Positions 1 through 11,927 of a stretch of DNA of 64,000 nucleotides are shown piece after piece. A program made the position numbers and the translations under genes. Source of the stretch: Amphibalanus amphitrite (lineage: Eukaryota > Arthropoda > Thecostraca > Balanomorpha > Balanidae); NCBI RefSeq assembly GCF_019059575.1, contig NW_024881990.1:431654-495653 (forward strand). The letters run 5' to 3'. The number at the start of each line of letters is the position of its first letter. Within the stretch, counting starts at the first letter, position 1. Under the pieces are notes generated by a model that saw nothing but the letters and a program-made list of their open reading frames with translations, was not told the DNA's origin and ran no database searches.

Positions 1-2689
1 TGCACCAAGACAGTCACGTGTGGGTGCGGTTCTGCCAGTAGAGCAAGGTCGCCACAGAGTCGCGGGATCTGCCCTGTCGACTTGGTCAGCCCGTCTGGCC
101 AGTATATCCAACCGGCAGCCTCACAAATCGCCTCCAGTCTGGCAGTTGATCTACAGAAGTCTGCCTTATCAGTCTCGGCCGTCCGGGGAAACCACCCCAC
201 TGCGCCCCAGCTGCGGCCCATCCCCGACCACAGCTCTCTGTGATAGGCCGCCCGGGACCTGTAGGACTGCGTCCGAAACCTGGCAGGCCGTCCAACAAAT
301 GGCCGGCCCACTTCTACCGTCGCCAGCCAAAACACGCCGACACCGGAGGTGCTGACGTCATCAGAGGTGGTCAGTCAACGCCCAACGGGCCCAGGCCTCT
401 GTCGGCGGGTTTGGCCCGTGTATTGGCTGCGTCCTACGGCGAGATCCGTCACACGCCGGGGGCCGCCCGCCGGCCGGCACCTGTGCGCGAGTCCGCTACA
501 GCCGGTACTCGGTGACGCGACGGTAGTGACAATGCGTCATCGCGTCACCTGAGGCGGCAGCTGTGGCGCCGGCCTGCTGCGGCCAGGTGACCTCAGCTGC
601 AGCGTCGCTCAGTACGGCGTCTGTGTGTCATACCTCTCTCCACTCAGCACACATGAATGACCTGGACCAAGGTCAGACATGCAGAGAACGACACCCAGCG
701 GTCATCGCTCAGTCAGCCTACCATGACCCGCAGAGATGTCCCTCCAAGAGTACCAGGGTTGGCACCTGTGTCTGCAGCCAGAGGCATTACGGTCACCCAT
801 TGGATACCATGGTCGTTCCCGATGGCGCCAGTCACCTGTCGGGCGACCACGGACGGCGCCGGTAACCACAGCTCGGCCCGTCGGCCGCCCCATCGACCCG
901 TCGGTCATGGCGCGGCCGATCGATCGTTGTCACATCGATACCGACAAGCCCGACCTCAGGACACGGCCTGGCCGACACGCCACGGTGACCGCCCCTCTCA
1001 CTCCCCCTCCCTCAGACTGGTCGACGACCGGCCTCGGCGTCGTCCAAAATCCCTTCTACAAGCGGGTGCCGTACACTCCCTTCACCAGTTTTTGTAGATA
1101 TGTTTCCACAACGGTGGTCGCCTTTCAAATGGGCTAAGGGATTGCCTTTAGAGGTACAATTATTGTCACCCCCAGCTAGCGTAAATCACTAGTGGTTCAG
1201 CCCGAGGGATGTTTTAGAGGCGAAGGGTAGAGCGCAGTGCAGCTGGCGTCTCCAACTGCCAGCGCGAAGTCCCTCCGCGGCTGTTGTCCATGGTTTGACC
1301 ATCGGTATAACCCATCGTTCAGCCGGCGGCGAGGGCGGAGTGTTGTGTATCGGCCGGCACCGGGGGGCTCCGCAGGCCGGCCAGACACATAGCACGTCAC
1401 CAGCCATGGGTATTTCGGACCGCGTGTCAGCGCCGTGGGTATGTCTGGATGCCGGGTCGATGCGCGACCAACGGCCAGTCGGTGGCTAGGCGGCCGGCCC
1501 TGACCCCCGGTCGGCAGCTGGCTGACCTCGGCACCGTTCCAGAGGCGCACACATCGACAGGGAGGCACGCACCCCGGGCGGATGAGCACGCCAGCCAGCC
1601 GGCAATGGGCGGGTCGGCAGGCCACAACGCCATGGGTCTCATCAGACGCACTGGCAATGGCAGGGTATTCAGCAGTGACGCAACGTGGATTACAGGGAAC
1701 ATGAAATTCTAATAAATGTATGATAAAGACAGAGGTCGACTGTAATACATAATACAAGAGCAGCGGCCTCAACAGTTGCTCTATTATTGTCTTTTCACGT
1801 TCAGGCTTCCATGAAGGCTAAAACGATGCCAGTAACCGTGGCACTTTTGTACTGGGCTCTCCCCGAGCTCCGTTGAATGCCGCCAGACGTCGGCGCCGAT
1901 TACTCGCAACTGGGTAATGGTGTAATGGTCGAGAGCATCGGCGGAGCGCGGCGCACGATTGGCTCAACAGGCGGCCGCGGGTCGACGATCTTTGTAGGGT
2001 CTGATGGCAGTCGTGGACTCCCCGATTGGTCATCAAAGGACAACCCTCGACGGCCAGAACGGAGCCGTCGCCCCTAAACACAAGCCATCAGGAAGGAGCT
2101 AACTGTCCGTCTGTCACTGTCCGCCGGGGAATCCAGCACAAAACCGACACACGGCAGCCGGCGGCCGGCCATACGTCCGATGAGCGACAGACAGCGGCCC
2201 ACTTGGGCCACCTGGCGCACACAGCCGGCTACCGGCGGTCCCCAGCAGCCGATCGGCTCCGATCCAACCCGTCACACCGCTCGGCAACAGTGGTAAACTG
2301 AGGCACGATCGCCTAGTCTGACCCCGCAACAGAGAGCGCTGCAGCGAGCCGGGCCTTCACACTTGCAATGTAACTATAACAGGCTGAAACCAAGGCCCTA
2401 AAACTACTGCAAACTGAAACGAACAACGAGGGTAGAAGTTGAGACGCGGCGCCGAAACAGAGATGCCCTCTGATTTGGGACAAATCAGCTCACATCTGTA
2501 ATTTCAGGCTGTGTAGTTGTTGAATTTGATTACCTTGGAAGTATTTTGAACCTAACTATTTGAAGTCAAAAATTCGATTCAAACTTTTCGATGGAATACC
2601 GCTGATCGGAACAAAAAAATTCATGGCTGAGTGATTTTTTATCTTGTTTGCTGTGACATCCTATGGATCCGGGACAAAATAGGTAAGTA
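1..2689. other. Intergenic DNA, no gene seen
   Basis: GC-rich non-repetitive sequence to about 2.3 kb, then a more AT-rich stretch. The open frames here (the longest is 191 codons, minus strand 1197-1772) have no recognisable domain, no consistent splice context and the low-complexity composition expected of GC-rich non-coding DNA. It lies beyond the 3' end of the NHS-family gene and could belong to a neighbouring transcription unit outside the window. Confidence 0.6.
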
Positions 2690-3070
2690 CAGCCCTCTGC
2701 AGACTGCGTGGTAGGTATTCCTTTTTCCACAATACGGATAATAACCCAAAGGCTATGTTATCAGTCGGTCAGAAATCATTGCACATGGATGCGCCAAGCT
2801 CCACTCCTTCCATTGGGTCGATCACTAAACAAAGTATACGCGCCATGTGTGGCAACAAAATGCAAAAAAATTGCATTGGGGGCAAATATAAACTTTTGGG
2901 TTTTGTTGCCAAACTGGATGGAAAATGTAGACATGATAAGCCCAATCTAAGGTACGGAGTCTAGCGCATCTTGCTGTTACGATTCCCGAGTGGCCAATAG
3001 CATAAGCATTCGCGTTATTCCCGGTTTTGTCGAAAACAAGAATACCTACCACGCAGTCTGCAGAGGGCTG
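2690..3070. mobile_element. MITE-like element with TA target duplication
   Basis: The left end starts CAGCCCTCTGCAGACTGCGT and the right end is its reverse complement. The inverted match continues for about 31 bp (through GGTAGGTATTC). TA dinucleotides flank both ends (2688-2689 and 3071-3072), as expected for the Tc1/mariner group. The element is 381 bp, with no coding potential and an AT-richer interior. The ends are almost perfect, so it moved fairly recently or is well conserved. The superfamily assignment rests only on the TA flank and the size. Confidence 0.8.
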
Positions 3071-3327
3071 TACCATGACGTTCCACTTTGATGTCAGCAA
3101 AACACCCATGTCAAATTTTTCTTGTGGAAATCAGCATACCACTTATCCTGACGATTACACTTATCACGAGATCTTTCAAAAACCTCTGTCGTTCTGATAT
3201 GTGCCCAGCCTGACCATCTGTTACGGTCGCCAGCGGCGGTGCTCACGCATTCGGTGGACCTTTCTCCGACCGCCCGTCACCGCTGGCCGCCGCGGACGCT
3301 TCACTGAATTCACCTCCCAGCAGACTA

Positions 3328-3640
3328 GCAGAGCGGAGAGGAGCGCGACGCAACAGAGAACAGCGGAACGCTCCGCCGAGTCCACACAACAGCAGAGCGG
3401 AGCGCAGTGCAACACAACGGAAAACAGCGGAACGCTCCACAGAGTCCACCCAACAGCAGAGCGGAGCGCAGTGCAACACAACGGAAAACAGCGGAACGCT
3501 CCACCGAGTCCGCTGCGCAACACAGGGAAGCCCGTCACAGCAACACATCACAACGGAGAACAGGGGAACACTGTACTTAGGCACAGCTCCCAGCAGATTA
3601 GCAGAGCGGAGAGGAGCGCGACGCAACAGAGAACAGCGTA
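3328..3640. repeat. 63-bp minisatellite
   Basis: A tandem array built on a unit containing AGCAGAGCGGAGCGCAGTGC and AACAGCGGAACGCTCCAC. Exact copies of the first block start at 3391 and 3454, a 63-bp period. Degenerate copies lie on both sides, including GAGCGGAGAGGAGCGCGACG near 3328 and again near 3605. The repeat keeps several frames open on both strands, and the 146- and 172-codon frames here are products of the repeat. Confidence 0.85.
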
Positions 3641-3649
3641 AAGCTCCAC

Positions 3650-6600
3650 TGAGTCCACAGCACAGTAGAGTGAAGAGCAGCATATCACAACGAACAACGG
3701 CGAGCTGGAGTGAGCCATGACAGTGATCCACAGCAGGCCATGGTAGACTACAGCGGACCATAGGAGCCCATATCCAGCCTATACCGTACCAACTGTAACG
3801 GTGGTAACGGCGTCCAGCAGCGTCTCACACGGCCGGTATAAGCAGTGTTCCTCAGAAGGACAAGAACGACGTGCACAAGCATTTACGGAGTGAAATTGAA
3901 AGATGCAGCAGTTAGGGCGATTTCTAAAGCATGTCACATCAGGCTGTGGGTATTTATAGACTCTAGCTCTAGCTAGACTCTAGCATTAGCAGACAGTAGA
4001 AAAGAAAAATGAACAGAGCAGTCTTATGATGAGCCAGTCAGACACACCAAATGGAGGAAGCAGTCACACTACATTCACATTCAGTGTCACATACTAATGC
4101 ACTTGCAATGCAACACAATATAGGCTTTGAAAGCCCAATTAAGGGCCCACGTACTGGGACAAACACTCACCACCAGGAAAGATGAAAGCAGCAGCACCAG
4201 AAGCCTGGCTGATTTGTCCATTGCTGCAGCACTATGTAGGGCCTGAAAAATAAGAACGCTATCAGTAGAGAAACATTACATCACTCCCAAGGCAATGACA
4301 CTGTTTGGTAGCTGCAAAATGTGCTCTTTGTTTGTGCTCTCATCACTGCATTCAATAACTGAAGGCACACTGAATTTGGCAAGAGATTTGGAAGGCTATA
4401 CATATATAATAAGTTAAAAAATAAGAATAATAAGAGGAATAATAAGAATAATGATGAATACAGATTAAAGAATAATAAGAATACAGATTTTATCCTCCTG
4501 AACCTGGACTGAAAATGACAATTCCAACATTGCACCTAAGCCTTGTATTGGTATCAGTATGTGCATTGGGCATGCCAAAGTGTGGCTGTGCCCACTGCCC
4601 ATGTTGATGTGGGTTATAGCTGGAATTTAGTATCATGTCAGAGAATGATGCATGGAAATAATAACAGTCCAATTAAAAAAGAACACACACAAAACAGAAA
4701 AACCTATTTGTATCAGCTATAATGAATATCTATAAGGTGCAGCTGTTCGCCAACGACATCAATGTCGATCTTGATAGGAAACCAGCTACACACACATTGA
4801 TCTGGTGATATTTATTTTCATAAATTGACTTGGAAAATGCTTTAAATTTAAAGTCTTTTGAAGACAGATAAGATAAGGCCTGGCTACACTATGCATTTTC
4901 TGCGTGCTTTTTTTTGCAAGTTCAAGTTTGCGTGATTTGCGTTCTATCGTTCTAGAATGAAACGACATTACATTTTTGTTATATGCTTTCCATACAAAAT
5001 TTTAATTAATATAAAAATTTTATCAACTTTTAAATAAATATTAAAGAAGTTATATAAGTAATAACTTTTTTCTAGAACGATATTACGCAAATCACGCAAT
5101 TCAGCTGCATCACGTTATGCGCATCAAAGTGTAGGACAACTTTCACTTGATTTATTTTTGATGGATTAATGAGCATGTATGAATACCAAAATTGAACAGA
5201 AATCAAAATGGCCATATCAACTAGACAAAGCTTAAATTTTGCTATAACTTACCCTGAGTGTTTCCCAACAGAACACACCCGGACTACGTCAGCGGTGTCT
5301 TTAGACGTGCATTCAAGAGGAGCAATAAATCAAGCAAGGAGTGTTCAAAATAAATCTAAAACAAAAACGAGAAAATCAAGAAGATTTCTCAGCCACGCCC
5401 AAATACTCGCGAGCCGAGCAACCGCAGCAAACCGACGCGCACCACCCGGGCACACAACTGCGACTAAACATGCGCAGTGCGCATAGCAGCTTACTCGTAA
5501 ACTACCCAATATGAACATTTGAAATAAATGACGTCAAATTTAACAATACCTACCTCACTTTAAAACTCAAACCTATGATATCGCTATATACATAAATAAA
5601 ACATTAAATTTGTGCTAGAGTCTTGTAATAATCGTACTTTTAGACCACTAAAAATAATTTACACTTTTTTTGTTAAAAATTACCGTGCACCTACGTCATT
5701 TTTTGTTAGGATTTCAAAATGGCTGACGTGAAAGGAATCCCTGTATGTACTGTTTTATCACTAAATAATAAGTATTCATCTATTACTAAGCAAAAGTACT
5801 TAAATATTTCTTATATAGAATTATAATTCTCTATCCAGATTTGGGCCCGAATAAATGGAACGCCGTCGAACCAGGGGTTTTGGACCGATATGGCTCCATT
5901 CCGGTTAGCCAGTCTTTGCCGTAGCGCTCCGGAGAGTTGGTAAGGTTTCGTAACGCCAAGTCCGGCTCCCTGCCGCGACGTGCCGTACGGTCAGGTCCGG
6001 CTGCCTCGTAGCTGCTCTGGCTTACCGAGGTTGAAGTACGGTCGAGGTAGGACACGGCTGATCCTCATAAGTTCGGCTATGGTGCGGGCTAGCTCTGGGA
6101 TATCGTGTGTCAAGCTCAAGACCATGCCCGTACTTCGGCCGGAGTGAGCGCCGGAGCCCAAATACGGCCCAGACCAATTTTACTGGCTTGGCTAGATAGG
6201 TAATAGGTGATTTAACAGTCAAGCCAAAATACCTTTACAAAATACCTAACTGCGTACGAGCACTATGATATCCCGAAACAAACTCCCATTGCGGGCTTTA
6301 ATCATTGATCAATCAACTTATAACGACCCTCTACGCTTCAGTCCAGCCTCCAGCTCAAATTCTATTCTCATCGGCCCTCGCCCCTCAGTAATCACATATC
6401 CATATCTGTCCAATGTCAGCCCAGCCAGTGCCTCTTACTCAGCTGTATGGAGGTGAACAGAAGATAATTCGAAGTTCTGAAGATAAAGCACCATGGCCGC
6501 TCCATGTTAATAGTAGCGAAGATGATGCTGGTTTTTGCGCTTCGAGGATTTACTAGCTTATTTGTTTCGCTCATAACACGCCCAACTATATAATACTACA

Positions 6601-7111
6601 TTCGTCGTTCCACCTATCATGCATTGATAAAGCTGAATATTTTGCTTGCGCATTTACGTAACCGTGCGCGTCTGTAGTTCCAGGCTCGTTGCGTTGTCCC
6701 CGTTCTCAGCTATGCTATGCAGATCCGCAAAGTCAGTGCTTACAGCTCTCATTCAAGTAAGATCGGTATATCAGCAATGTATTTTCTGAAATTGGGACCT
6801 AAGACAAGCAAGCAAATGCGTTATGCGAGTAGGTACACCTTCGTACATGCCCCACAAAGTCCGAGCACGATTCGCAGGTATCGCAGGATTCACCGCAGGA
6901 CCAGGTGTCCAGCCTTCTTGGACTGGGCGACATATGGATGAACACCGACATAAAGGAAAGCTCATGACTCATCATGCTTTACCGTAACAAAACTCAAACA
7001 GGTATGGGTCATTATAAGCGTTTGCAGTAATCAAACACCCTAAAAACATCATAAAACATCTAAAGCTGCCAATAACGAATAAAAAGCACGAAGCAAACAA
7101 AATTACTCCTG
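3650..7111. other. Intergenic DNA downstream of the NHS-family gene
   Basis: No gene recognised. From about 4200 to 5830 the sequence is AT-rich and includes a small MITE (4881-5135). A GC-rich island of about 400 bp at 5830-6230 interrupts it; its composition contrasts with both sides and it may be a repeat, but I found no terminal repeats. From 6230 to 7111 there is no visible structure until the poly(A) signal of the minus-strand gene. Confidence 0.6.
4881..5135. mobile_element. Short MITE with about 70-bp imperfect inverted ends
   Basis: The block TTGCGTGATTTGCGT + 2 nt + TATCGTTCTAGAA at 4928-4957 is repeated in inverted orientation at 5070-5099. The outer ends are also related: CTACACTATGCA on the left, and CTACACTTTGATGCGCAT as the reverse complement of the right. 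The core between the arms is about 110 bp of AT-rich DNA without an open frame. The target duplication is not clear, so the outer borders are accurate only to a few bases. Confidence 0.7.
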
Positions 7112-7117
7112 TTTATT
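7112..7117 (-). terminator. Poly(A) signal AATAAA of the NHS-family gene
   Basis: AATAAA on the minus strand (TTTATT on the plus strand), 103 nt past the TGA stop at 7222-7220. This spacing is normal for a short animal 3' untranslated region. Cleavage would be expected 10-30 nt further, around 7085-7100. No better signal lies between it and the stop. Confidence 0.7.
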
Positions 7118-7219
7118 GAACGTGACAGCTGCTGCCTGCCGTCTGGTGTCGATCTCTTCACAGCTTATCGTGTCATTTGTATTGTCACCGGCTGACAGCT
7201 TGATCCCCGCTCCCCCGGC

Positions 7220-10200
7220 TCAGATGGTGGTCTCAACCCGCGATGAGGGTGGAGACTGAGCGGGGGTCGGGTTCGAGACACCAGCCGCCGCCTTCGGCCG
7301 CTCAGAGCCGCTGGGCAGCCGGGCCATCAGGGAACGCGTCCGCTGAAACGGGCTGGCAGCCGGCGCCGGCGAGGGCAGCGCCCCGGCCGGCCGGCCCTGG
7401 AACTGATATCTCGAGATACTGCCGATAGGTGGCCGCTGATCGCCGTGTCTCGGCAGGCTGTAGGAGCGTCGGAAGCCGCCGGTGCCTCCTGCGGCCGGTC
7501 CTGTGACCGGAGTAAAGTGTCGCTCAGCAGCCAGCCCGGTCGGCAGAATACGTGCATCAGACGGAGCTGAGTACGGCGGCGGCGGCGAGGAGGGGCTCAT
7601 GCGCAGCGGCGCGCCGGCAGTCCGGTCCGGCGAGGACCCGGACGAGGAGGACCGAGCGTCGCCAGCCGCCGGGAACAGCTGTCGGCGGCTGGGCGGGCCG
7701 GCCGGCTGTGGCGGGGGCGGCTCCTCGCTCAGTTCATCCTCAGTCTCCGGTATAGTAGTCGCTATGACACTGGTACCCGGCGGCCGGCCGCGACGACCAC
7801 CGAATCGGTTCTGGAACAGCACGGCGCGCGCCGAGTTCCGAGCGTCCAGCGGTGACTGGGACGCCGGGCTGGCCGCCGGAGAGGCGGGGGTGCCTGCAGC
7901 AGCGGCGGCTCGCAGCCTCTCCGTGGCCGACCCACGGCCTGGCGCGCCGCCGGCCGGCGAGCGACCCTGGCGCGCGATCAGCTCCTTGAAGTCGTTGAGC
8001 GGAGTGGGTCTCGTGAGCTGGTTCCGAGTTGCCGGGGAGCGCGGTGCAGGGGGTCCGCCCGACCAGCTGCTGCGCTGGCCGGCCGGAGCGGCTCGCGGGC
8101 TGCCGCCGCCGCCGCTGGCTGCCCAGCTGGCACGCTGGCCGGGCTCACTGAGACGGGGCGCAGCGACCGGTGACCAGCCGCGACCAGCGCCGACCGTCGG
8201 AGGTCCGCGAGGCCGGGCGAACACCGTCGGACTGCCGTAGATCTGGGACCCGCCGGGGGTAGGCCGGGACACATGGTTTGCTGCCCACTGACGCTGCTGC
8301 TGACCGACCACAGACCTCGGGGAGAGAGGGGCCGGCGGCGGCGGAGGGGGTAAAGGACCCTGCCGACCGGGCAGCCGCGGGGACTGAGCCACCGGCGCGC
8401 CCGGCCCCTGCCTGCGCCACTCGGCTGCCGCTGCTGCTGCTGCCGCCTCCGGGGGACTGTACTCGAGGTCGGAGAAGTTGGGCGGCCGCGGAGCGCGCAT
8501 CTGAGGGGACAACTGGCAGCGGAGACTGCGTGAGTCTTCGGAGAGGGATGAGAGCGGCCGCGCCGGTGGTCCGCTGCCGTGACTTGTGTTCAGCGACGGG
8601 AAGTACTGCTCCATCTCAAAGTAAGAGGAAGAGACAGAGGCATCTGTGAGCGGCGTGGAGGCACGTGATGACACGCCTGACGACACGGAGTCGGGTGCCT
8701 CGTATCGAACGAAACTGGACCCGCCACCGTTGGTCGGAGCGAATCCGCCGTCATCATCTGAGCTCTCATCCGTCTTCGATTTTCTCTTGTCCTTGTTCTT
8801 ACTCTTTCCGGGAAGAGTGAAAAACCAGCGTTTCTTGTGTCGTTTCGTCTTGTGCGATTCCTCAGCTGGCGTGCTGTCGGTCTGCTGCCGACGCTCGGGG
8901 CTCGTTGGAACCTGCTCGGCCTCAGCCGGCCGGCGCTGCTCCTGCACAACCGGCTCCGAGCCGCGCACTCGCAGGCTGTAGCGACCGAAACCGAACGGAG
9001 AGCGGCTCTGTGGTCTGGGCGACTGCTGGCTGGCGGTCGCTGGAGGTGGCTGCGGGCCGGCTGAGGCAGCAGGTGGGACGTCGGGCAGCGGTCGGCCCTG
9101 TGGCGGTCCGACTGGCGTCTGCGGCAGGAGTCGATCCTGGCTCGGCTGTTGATGGCGACTGAGGCTGACACGCCGCTCAGCCTCCTGTTGAGGGTCGGAC
9201 GGACTCGGCGAGGGCACCCAGGTCTGACGGGGCCACAGCGGAGGGCTCTGGTAATGCCCCTCCGCCTGCCACTGCTGCGGGCCGCGCGGAGCCGTCAGCG
9301 GCGCACTCAGCCGGCGCGCCGGGTCCTGCTGCTGCGCCTGCTGCTGCTGCTGCTGCTGAGCCTGCTGGTACCGCTCGTACAGCTCCTGCTGCTGCCGGTA
9401 GGTGGCCACCAGCTGGGCGTACTGTCTCAGCGTGTACCGCTGCTCCGGCGGACGGCGCTGCTGAGGCATCGGACTCGGGTGTCGAAACACGTGCTGCTGC
9501 GGCGGCGCTGGCTGTGGTGTGCCCGTGGGACGCTGGTACACGGGCGCCGGCTGAGGCTGAGGCTGTGGTCTGTCCCCGGACGGCGGCAGGGAGCTGGCCG
9601 GGCCGCGCTGGTACTGCACCGGCGCAGAGCCAGGCGCCGGTACCCGCCGATCGGTCTCATTTTGGACGGCATCCAGCTCCTGCACCGACTCTCCGTCCGT
9701 GACAGAAGCGGTGGATGCAGAGTCTTTCTTTCCTCGCAGCAGCCGGAGACTGGAGTAGATCCGCGCGGCGGCGGCGGCGGTGTATCGCCTTACCGCGCGT
9801 CTATCCAGAGATCCAGAGCGCGACATCACTGGTGACGAGGCGGCCGAGTCCGAGACCCGCCTACTCAGCTCCTCGGCCGGCGCCCACGGCGGCGAGGACG
9901 GCGTGGCTCCGGCCACTGACGCTCGCCGCGCCGCCGCCGGCTCAGCGGCACACCGTACCCCGGCGTCGGTCGGCTGCCGGTCGTCCGTACCAACCGGCGC
10001 CGGGAACTGACGGGGCAGGGCGCGCGGACCCGTCATCGGCGAGGCCGGGGCACTGTACGAGCCGGGCCGGCCCTGGTACGGGTACCGGTACTGGTACTGC
10101 GGTACGGCCGGTCGTACCGGCACCGGCGCGTCGTACACGGGCATCTCGGGGCAGCCGGCGTAGCGCGCAGTCGGTCGGGAGGGCGATACTGCGAGCGCTG

Positions 10201-10266
10201 CCATCTGGCGCGGTAGGTCGGCAGTCGAGAGCAGGCTGTGCGAACTGCTGCACCACGACTCACTCC
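7220..10266 (-). CDS. gukh: NHS-family protein, coding exon 8 (last), residues 633-1647
   Basis: The acceptor is TGTTCCCCAG|GGAGTGAG. The first two bases finish a glycine codon begun in exon 7, and the frame then stays open for 1014 codons to TGA. The composition is disordered: Pro, Ser, Arg, Gln and Gly, with a Tyr-rich start (near residues 650-680), a basic stretch RIYSSLRLLRGKK near 790-805, a poly-Q tract (about 933-947), a basic block KKRWFFTLPGKSKNKDK (about 1109-1125) and many PPxxP-type proline runs. Near the end, NDFKELIARQG (1390-1400), followed by an ATERLR block, matches the conserved NHS C-terminal region (NEFKLLLLKKG in vertebrates). An acidic TIPETEDELSEE segment follows at about 1460-1475. 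No folded domain is visible. Long open frames opposite this exon are due to its GC-rich codon use. Confidence 0.93.
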
Positions 10267-10855
10267 CTGGGGAACAGAGACGCTGCGTCAGGACACGGCG
10301 CGGGTTTTCAGACAGCAAACATCCGAGACACGATCGAATGCATACATGAAAGTGGTTACAGATGCAAATACGAATGCTCGTAAATCAAATCAAATCAAAT
10401 TCGTAATGCCAGTACGGTTCCTGATCAATACTACTTCAAAGTTCAAACTGAGACAACAGCAATTGAGCTACGACTCAAGATACATAAAACGGCGATGGAA
10501 AAGTATGCTGGAACTGTATTGTGATGATGCACACTGCGGCGAAAAGTTTATGAAAAATTGCTCTCAAAACTAGTCAACCATCTGACAACGTGCAATATAA
10601 AGTCTCAAATGTGGCATGCATTCCTGGAATTTACTCAAGCATATGCAAACTAGCGGCGTCATTAGGGACTATGCTCGACCGTATCGTAAAAGGTCAGCGG
10701 ACCTATTTAGCATCGATTCGCCATCACAGATACACAGACACGGAACAGCACTCGAGAAAGGAAGCAAAGCTTTTGAGGTCGCACGGATACCAGATCTATT
10801 ACGAGCACAAACAGCTCCTACAGCGGACGTGTTTTTCACTGCGTCCACCACTCAC
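10267..10855 (-). other. Intron 7 of the NHS-family gene (589 bp)
   Basis: Borders on the minus strand are AATG|GTGAGT and TTCCCCAG|GG, phase 1. The interior is AT-richer than the exons on both sides. I see no other feature. Confidence 0.9.
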
Positions 10856-11927
10856 CATTGAGCCGGGACAGAGACGTCGAGTCGGGCGAGGGAGCCGCCT
10901 CCCGGGCTCGCGCCGGACCGCCGCTGTGTTCCTCTCCCTCCGCCTCTGGCCGGACGAGTGGCGGCGTGCGCGCGCTGCCGCTGCTGTCACCCGTATCGCT
11001 GCCCGTCCAGTCGGAGAGCGGCGCGCCCCAGGGCGCCTTGGGCGGCCGGCCGTCGCCCACCCAGCCGGAGTTGCTGCCGTCCTCGGGGCGCGGGGTTCTC
11101 TCCCGGTCAGAGTCGATGGTGGTCGAGCCGGCTCGCCGGCCCGGAGAGCCACGCTCGCCGTCCTCGCTCGCCGGAGGAGTCACCACACACAGTGACGGGA
11201 TGCGGCCGGTGGTGAGCGCGGTGCGACTGCGGAACTGCTCGCCATCTGTCTCTGAACCGCCCGAGCGCTGGGAGGCACCGCCAGGGGAGCGGGTCCGCGC
11301 GGAGCCCGTCGGCGGGGCGCCCTCTCTCCGCCAAGAGTCCAAAGAGCTGGCGCGCGGCGGTGGTGGGGGCCGGCAGCGCGGAGCCGTCCCACTAGAGCCC
11401 GCACTCAGTGTAGAGCTGCGACTGTCCGGCCGCGCCGGCAGCTGTGGTGCTCCCCGCAGGCCACTGTCGATATGGAAGGAGGTGTAGTATCCCTCAGCGT
11501 CACAGGAGAAGACGGAGCTGGTGTCTCCGTCTCCGTACTCTGGTGTGACGGTGTGCTCACTGGAGCCACTCTCGTCTGCCCTTCCACCGTCCGAGAGCCC
11601 CGAGTCAGCCGGCGATGCGGGCCGTCGGCGCGGCGAGCCGAGACCCTCATCAGCCGGAGAGATAGCGGTGCCGGAGTCGGCCGGCGACACGACACGCGGC
11701 TCCGTCTCTGCCGAGGTCAGGTCGGAGCCGCCGCTGCTGCCCCGCCCGCTGGAAGAGCCCTCAGAGACAGCGGCGGCGGCGGCGGGACGGCGGCGCACAG
11801 CCGGCCCCGGCCAGCCGGCGGTGGCAACGTACGGCTCGGGAGACGCCAGCTTCCTCTGCCGACCAAGGTGGTCGCCGCCGTCGACTCGCGATAGCTGCAC
11901 GTCGGCCATGGCGGCTCGCGGAACTCT
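10856..11927 (-). CDS. gukh: NHS-family protein, coding exon 7, residues 276-633
   Basis: The acceptor follows a pyrimidine tract and CCGTCCGCAG|AGAGTTCC; the donor is CTCAATG|GTGAGT. It is phase 0 in, phase 1 out, 1072 nt. The sequence is a Ser/Gly/Pro/Arg-rich disordered region with repeats of SPADSG/SPADEG/SPADSGLSD (about residues 355-385). Residues about 413-432, encoded by 11516-11457, hold the family signature VFSCDAEGYYTSFHIDSGL; vertebrate NHS has a Ser-Val-Asp-Thr-Glu-Gly-Tyr-Tyr-Thr-Ser version. A second short conserved block, PSLCVVTPPASEDGE, follows in the second half of the exon. An internal ATG at 11909 is not needed as a start because the exon joins upstream exons in frame. 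Confidence 0.93.

Noticed and set aside
3243-3761. 172-codon minus-strand and 146-codon plus-strand frames
   Set aside because: Both run through the 63-bp minisatellite; 63 is a multiple of three, so open frames persist through the array without coding.
5831-6222. Possible retroelement fragment in the GC island
   Set aside because: The two short minus-strand frames have no recognisable reverse transcriptase, gag or LTR motif, and I found no terminal repeats, so I describe it only as a compositional island.
7482-10383. Plus-strand frames of 252, 228 and 222 codons opposite exon 8
   Set aside because: Shadow frames of a GC-rich exon using Pro, Ala, Arg, Gly and Ser codons. The minus-strand frame is supported by splice sites and NHS family motifs.
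11907-11909. Internal ATG of exon 7 as the start of a separate short gene
   Set aside because: A strong acceptor lies 18 nt upstream in phase 0, and exons 1-6 join it in frame. An alternative start is possible but not needed.
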